A stretch of 25,827 nt of DNA from TMED161 sp964532515 (lineage in GTDB: Bacteria; Fidelibacterota; Marinisomatia; SCGC-AAA003-L08; D37C17): positions 1-25,827 of the forward strand of contig CAZHKH010000010.1 in the NCBI GenBank assembly GCA_964532515.1, written 5' to 3'. This document shows positions 22,371-25,827 of this stretch, piece by piece. Positions within the stretch are counted from its first letter, which is position 1. The number at the start of each line of letters is the position of its first letter. The notes under the pieces were generated by a model. It saw only the letters and a program-made list of their open reading frames with translations. It did not search any database and had not been told where the DNA came from. The position numbers and the translations under genes are program-made.

Positions 22371-24824
22371 TTAATTAATACCTGCACCAAAAATTAAATG
22401 ATGGTCCCAACCCCAAGGGGTATTATCTGAACCGTAACCAGATGGATCAAAACCATAACCAATATCATATCCAATTAAACCAATCATTGGCATAAACAAT
22501 CTAATCCCAAATCCAGCAGAACGCTTTAAATTATATGGATCAATTGTGTTATATCCGGACCAAACATTTCCAGCATCAGCAAATATAAAACCATAGATAG
22601 TAGGATTACTAGAGAATAAAAGTCTAGCTTCAATAGAATATCTTGATAATAATTTACCTCCTACTGGATAATTGTTCTCATAATAATATGGCCCAATAGA
22701 GTTCTCTGGGTATCCCCTTAACATTTCTCCATATGGAATTCCGCTTCCACCCATAACAAAATATCTTTGAGGTGGTATAATTGAATTATCTGAAGTTCTT
22801 TCTATATTTCCAAATTTAAATAAATTACCAATTGCTATTTTTTCACTTATTGGAATAAAAAATTTAAATGATAAAGAATTTTTTATATAATCTTCTCTTC
22901 CACCCAACACTCCTCCTGAATAAGTTATATCCCATGTAAAATCAGATCCTTCTGTAGGAAATTCAGGATGATTCAAGCTTCTTCTTTTTAAAGCTTGAGA
23001 TATAGAAACACCAGAAGACTTAAATTCATATTGATTATCCATATAGTCTATATCATTAGAATTAATAAATGGGAATGAATTAAATAACCGTTGCTGATCT
23101 TCTGTTGAATATGTTTTAATTGATTTAGTGAAAGCCCAGGTAACTTTAAATTTATTATCTGGCCAATTTAATTTTCTTTTTCCAAAAGAAATTGAAATTG
23201 AGCTACTGTTCACATCTAAACCTGAAATAGTCCTATTGCTCGGAGTTCCATAGTAACTATATGATGCTCCAATCATATTTGGAGTATCATATAATGCTGG
23301 TTCAAAGAAACTAATTGAAAAACTTTGTGCAACACTATTACTGGAATTTGTAGTTGAAGTATTATATGTAGTACTATTGCTTAGCCCTCTATTGTAACTT
23401 AATGAGATTGTTTGTCCCCTACCTAAAAAATTAGGAAGTTGAAAACCTCCTCCCCCATTAAACCCTTGAACTCTATTCCAACCCATTGTAAAATTAGCTT
23501 GACCTACACCTTTTTCTGTTACTTCAATTATTAAATCAACTTCATCTTCATCTATTGGCATTATGTCAGGGATTACATTCTCGAATAAATTTAATAGCAT
23601 AATTCTAGTCCTAACATCTATAAATTTTGTTCTATTAAAAATATCTCCAGGGTATATATCAACCTCTCTTCTTATAACGCTCTCATAAGTTTTATGATTA
23701 CCCTTAATAATAATTTTTCGAACTTTTACAATATTATTTTCGATAATATTAAATATGACATCTATCGAATCATTCTGAATATAATTAAAATTGTGATTAA
23801 TGTTGAAATTCAAATACCCTTTATCCATATATAGTGGTGATATGTTCTGAAATAGGGAAATATTAAATTTTTCTAAGCTATAGACATCTCCTTTATTAAT
23901 ATTTAATGCCTGTGTTAATAAAGAATCATTGATTAAACTATTTCCATACCACTCTACATCTCTATGGTAGTATCTTGGTCCTTCATGAATATTATAAAGT
24001 AATTTAATTGTCTCATCATTAAACTCAACAGAATGATCAATAAAGTAAAAATCCTTAAATCCTTTATTTTGATAGAATGTCGTTACTAATAATTTATCAG
24101 ATTGAATCTCACCTTCATCATATTTTCCTCTCCATGGGAAATACCATTTCCACTCTTTATTTTTTTTAAAAATTCTTTTTATTTTTTGTTCAGAAAAAGA
24201 ATGAAATTTTCTCTCCCAAGGTAAATACCATGCCCAGTCTTTATTCTTGTGGCTATTTCCACTTATAATTACTTGACTTATTTTTAGCTTATTTCCCTCA
24301 ATAATTTTAAATGATAAATTAGAAGCATAATCAAGCTCAGAATTTTCTATACTCTCAATTATTTCAATATTATGATAGCCTTTGTTCTTATATTCATTGA
24401 TAACTCTTAATTTTGAATCAAATATATTTTTATTTGTTAAAATTTGTCCTTTTTCTAGATCTATAATTTCTTTTATTTTATTACTATTAATTTTTTTATT
24501 TCCAGATACAATAAAATTATTGAGGATATCTGCTTCATCTAATTGAATAATAATATCTATTCCTTCATAACTTTCGTTATCTAATATTATCTTAATATCA
24601 TTGAATCTATTTAAATTCCATAGCCTACTTATCCCTTGCTGAATTTCATCTGATTTTATTTCCATTCCAGGATAAATATTGGAAATTCTAATGATATCAT
24701 CAATCGATAATCTTTTATTTCCCTCAATTTTCACTCTATTAATTTGAGTAGAGACACTCTGAGTAAATAGTAAAGAAATAAATAAAAATGTAAATAGTAT
24801 TATTTTATTAATTAATTTGCTCAC
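22371..24824 (-). CDS. bamA: Outer-membrane protein assembly factor BamA
   Basis: This 817-residue Omp85 protein inserts beta-barrels into the outer membrane. After a signal peptide (1-26) come five POTRA domains to about residue 435, beginning INRVKIEGNKRLS. The C-terminal barrel includes GFNGGGGFQLPNFLGRGQ and the conserved loop-6 motif as RGY (MLRGYPENSIGPYYY), followed by FADAGNVW. Within POTRA 3 a Trp-rich motif occurs twice, KDWAWYLPWERK (195-206) and KEWKWYFPWRGK (223-234). The last residue is Asn (LIFGAGIN) rather than the usual Phe. The start is GTG at 24824, overlapping the uppS end by 17 bases, with GGGAAAA just upstream. Confidence 0.95.
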   Translation of the reverse strand: MSKLINKIILFTFLFISLLFTQSVSTQINRVKIEGNKRLSIDDIIRISNIYPGMEIKSDEIQQGISRLWNLNRFNDIKIILDNESYEGIDIIIQLDEADILNNFIVSGNKKINSNKIKEIIDLEKGQILTNKNIFDSKLRVINEYKNKGYHNIEIIESIENSELDYASNLSFKIIEGNKLKISQVIISGNSHKNKDWAWYLPWERKFHSFSEQKIKRIFKKNKEWKWYFPWRGKYDEGEIQSDKLLVTTFYQNKGFKDFYFIDHSVEFNDETIKLLYNIHEGPRYYHRDVEWYGNSLINDSLLTQALNINKGDVYSLEKFNISLFQNISPLYMDKGYLNFNINHNFNYIQNDSIDVIFNIIENNIVKVRKIIIKGNHKTYESVIRREVDIYPGDIFNRTKFIDVRTRIMLLNLFENVIPDIMPIDEDEVDLIIEVTEKGVGQANFTMGWNRVQGFNGGGGFQLPNFLGRGQTISLSYNRGLSNSTTYNTSTTNSSNSVAQSFSISFFEPALYDTPNMIGASYSYYGTPSNRTISGLDVNSSSISISFGKRKLNWPDNKFKVTWAFTKSIKTYSTEDQQRLFNSFPFINSNDIDYMDNQYEFKSSGVSISQALKRRSLNHPEFPTEGSDFTWDITYSGGVLGGREDYIKNSLSFKFFIPISEKIAIGNLFKFGNIERTSDNSIIPPQRYFVMGGSGIPYGEMLRGYPENSIGPYYYENNYPVGGKLLSRYSIEARLLFSSNPTIYGFIFADAGNVWSGYNTIDPYNLKRSAGFGIRLFMPMIGLIGYDIGYGFDPSGYGSDNTPWGWDHHLIFGAGIN

Positions 24825-25527
24825 TTATTTTCCCAAACCTTCTTTCTCTAAAAGTATATTCTTTTATATCAAGCTCTAAATCAGATGTTTTATAATCAGG
24901 CCAATATTTTTTATTTATAATAATCTCAGAATATGCTAGCTGCCATAATAAAAAGTTACTTAATCTAAATTCTCCTCCAGTTCTAATTAATAAATCTGGA
25001 GATGGTGATGGATACGTATATAGCTTTTGATTAAGTAAATTTTCGTTGATATCATCAAGATTAATATTTTTATTTACTACTTCTCTTGAAATAATTTTAA
25101 TGGCGTTAATTATTTCACTTCTTGAGCCATAGTTTATTGCAAGATTTAGTATTAATTTATTATTATCTTTTGTCAATTCCATTGATTCATTGAGTTTATT
25201 TAAAACAGATTTAGGTAAAGATGAAATTTCTCCTATAATTTGTATCCTTATTCCATTCTTTATTAAATCCTTAATTTGACTATCTATCGTTGTTTTAATT
25301 AAAGTCATCAAACCCTTTATTTCTAATTTAGGTCGCATCCAGTTTTCTGAAGAGAAGGTATATAACGTTAAAATATTTATATCTTCATTATTTCTGCAAA
25401 ATTCTACTACTTCTCTAACTCTTTTGACACCAATCTTATGACCAAATATTCGTGGTTTATTCTTTTGTTTAGCCCACCTTCCATTTCCATCCATAATTAT
25501 TGCAATATGATTAGGGTATTTTGACAT
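24808..25527 (-). CDS. uppS: Isoprenyl (undecaprenyl-type) diphosphate synthase
   Basis: This 239-residue cis-prenyltransferase makes the long-chain polyprenyl diphosphate carrier for cell-wall and O-antigen sugars. The motifs are all there: HIAIIMDGNGRWAKQ (catalytic Asp in MDGN), TLYTFSSENWMRP, LNLAINYGSRSEI, and DLLIRTGGEFRLSNFLLWQ with WPD after it. The Arg-Lys rich start of helix 1 is normal. It has an ATG at 25527 and lies 25 bases after the Mrp-like gene. cdsA, which often follows uppS, is absent; bamA follows directly with a 17-base overlap. Confidence 0.97.
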   Translation of the reverse strand: MSKYPNHIAIIMDGNGRWAKQKNKPRIFGHKIGVKRVREVVEFCRNNEDINILTLYTFSSENWMRPKLEIKGLMTLIKTTIDSQIKDLIKNGIRIQIIGEISSLPKSVLNKLNESMELTKDNNKLILNLAINYGSRSEIINAIKIISREVVNKNINLDDINENLLNQKLYTYPSPSPDLLIRTGGEFRLSNFLLWQLAYSEIIINKKYWPDYKTSDLELDIKEYTFRERRFGKISEQIN

Positions 25528-25552
25528 TATATATTTTATACGTTATATATCT

Positions 25553-25827
25553 TTATTTGTTTTTAATTATTTTAATCATTTTTTTTGAAATATCTGTAAA
25601 TATTCTACCTATAGAAGAATCTGGAAATTCAAATACATAGGGTTTTCCAATATCAGATAGCAACGATAAATCTGGATCTAATGGAATTGCACCTAATAGA
25701 GGTATCCCTAATCTAAAACTTTCTTTTTTTCCTGATTTTCCCTTAAAAATTTCTATATTAACTTGAAATTGGCCATTATCATCAATCTCCACATTATCGT
25801 TGATTGAATCTATTGATAAATCTATCA
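25553..25827 (-). CDS. Mrp/MinD-family P-loop ATPase, C-terminal fragment (5' end beyond window)
   Basis: Ninety-one complete codons run from the right edge to a TAA at 25553-25555. The fragment FRLGIPLLGAIPLDPDLS, with SDIGKPYVFEFPDSSIGRIF after it, matches the C-terminal part of Mrp/ApbC (NBP35) iron-sulfur carrier ATPases and related MinD proteins. The deviant Walker A lies outside the window. The CxxC motif that many Mrp proteins have just before this region is not seen. The usual FGxGGG segment is replaced by IFKGKSGKKES, so an Mrp role in iron-sulfur transfer is not certain. The frame is open to the edge, so the true start is further upstream on the minus strand. Confidence 0.65.
   Translation of the reverse strand, partial: IDLSIDSINDNVEIDDNGQFQVNIEIFKGKSGKKESFRLGIPLLGAIPLDPDLSLLSDIGKPYVFEFPDSSIGRIFTDISKKMIKIIKNK

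Overview
The window is an AT-rich bacterial chromosome segment, packed with genes and holding almost no intergenic DNA. It looks like a Gram-negative member of the FCB superphylum. Four things point there: an LpxC-FabZ fusion, a PorD-like (DUF4835) protein linked to type IX secretion, a Bacteroidetes-type short primary sigma factor, and secreted proteins with cohesin-like domains. The cohesin-like plus cupredoxin plus fibronectin architecture and the very low GC suggest a marine Marinimicrobia (SAR406)-like lineage. That placement is inference; no rRNA gene is present to settle it.

Layout. Positions 1-1978 (minus strand) hold two secreted proteins: a large multidomain cupredoxin/cohesin-like/FN3 protein cut by the left edge, and a small stand-alone cohesin-like protein. 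A 90-bp divergent intergenic region follows. Positions 2069-15847 (plus strand) form one long co-directional run, mostly with ATGA-type overlaps. It reads porD-like, envC-like, holB, metG, tatD, rsmA, rpoD, rpsU (55 codons, TTG start), a phosphohexomutase (glmM-like), an RlmD-type rRNA methyltransferase, a YadGH-like ABC exporter pair, an MthK-like potassium channel and a stand-alone cyclic-nucleotide-binding protein.

Positions 15844-25827 (minus strand) form an envelope-biogenesis cluster, read right to left: the end of an Mrp/MinD-like ATPase, uppS, bamA, ompH/skp, lpxD, lpxC-fabZ, lpxA, a small unrecognised predicted envelope protein, dxr and rseP. The two runs converge with a 4-bp overlap of stop codons.

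How the genes fit together. The minus-strand cluster couples lipid A synthesis (LpxA, LpxC-FabZ, LpxD), outer-membrane protein assembly (BamA, Skp), the isoprenoid carrier (Dxr, UppS) and envelope-stress proteolysis (RseP). The plus-strand run is information processing (clamp loader, MetRS, RsmA, sigma factor, bS21, RlmD) followed by membrane transport.

The main oddities are these. lpxA has no ATG, GTG or TTG start, although it is intact and has a strong Shine-Dalgarno sequence. The primary sigma factor carries a lysine-rich, repeat-bearing N-terminal tail of about 95 residues. A potassium channel overlaps a separate cyclic-nucleotide-binding gene. An unknown predicted beta-rich envelope protein is embedded between lpxA and dxr. 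I saw no tRNA, rRNA, CRISPR array, insertion sequence or phage gene, and no gene-free stretch over about 100 bases. I found no clearly unprecedented multi-gene system.
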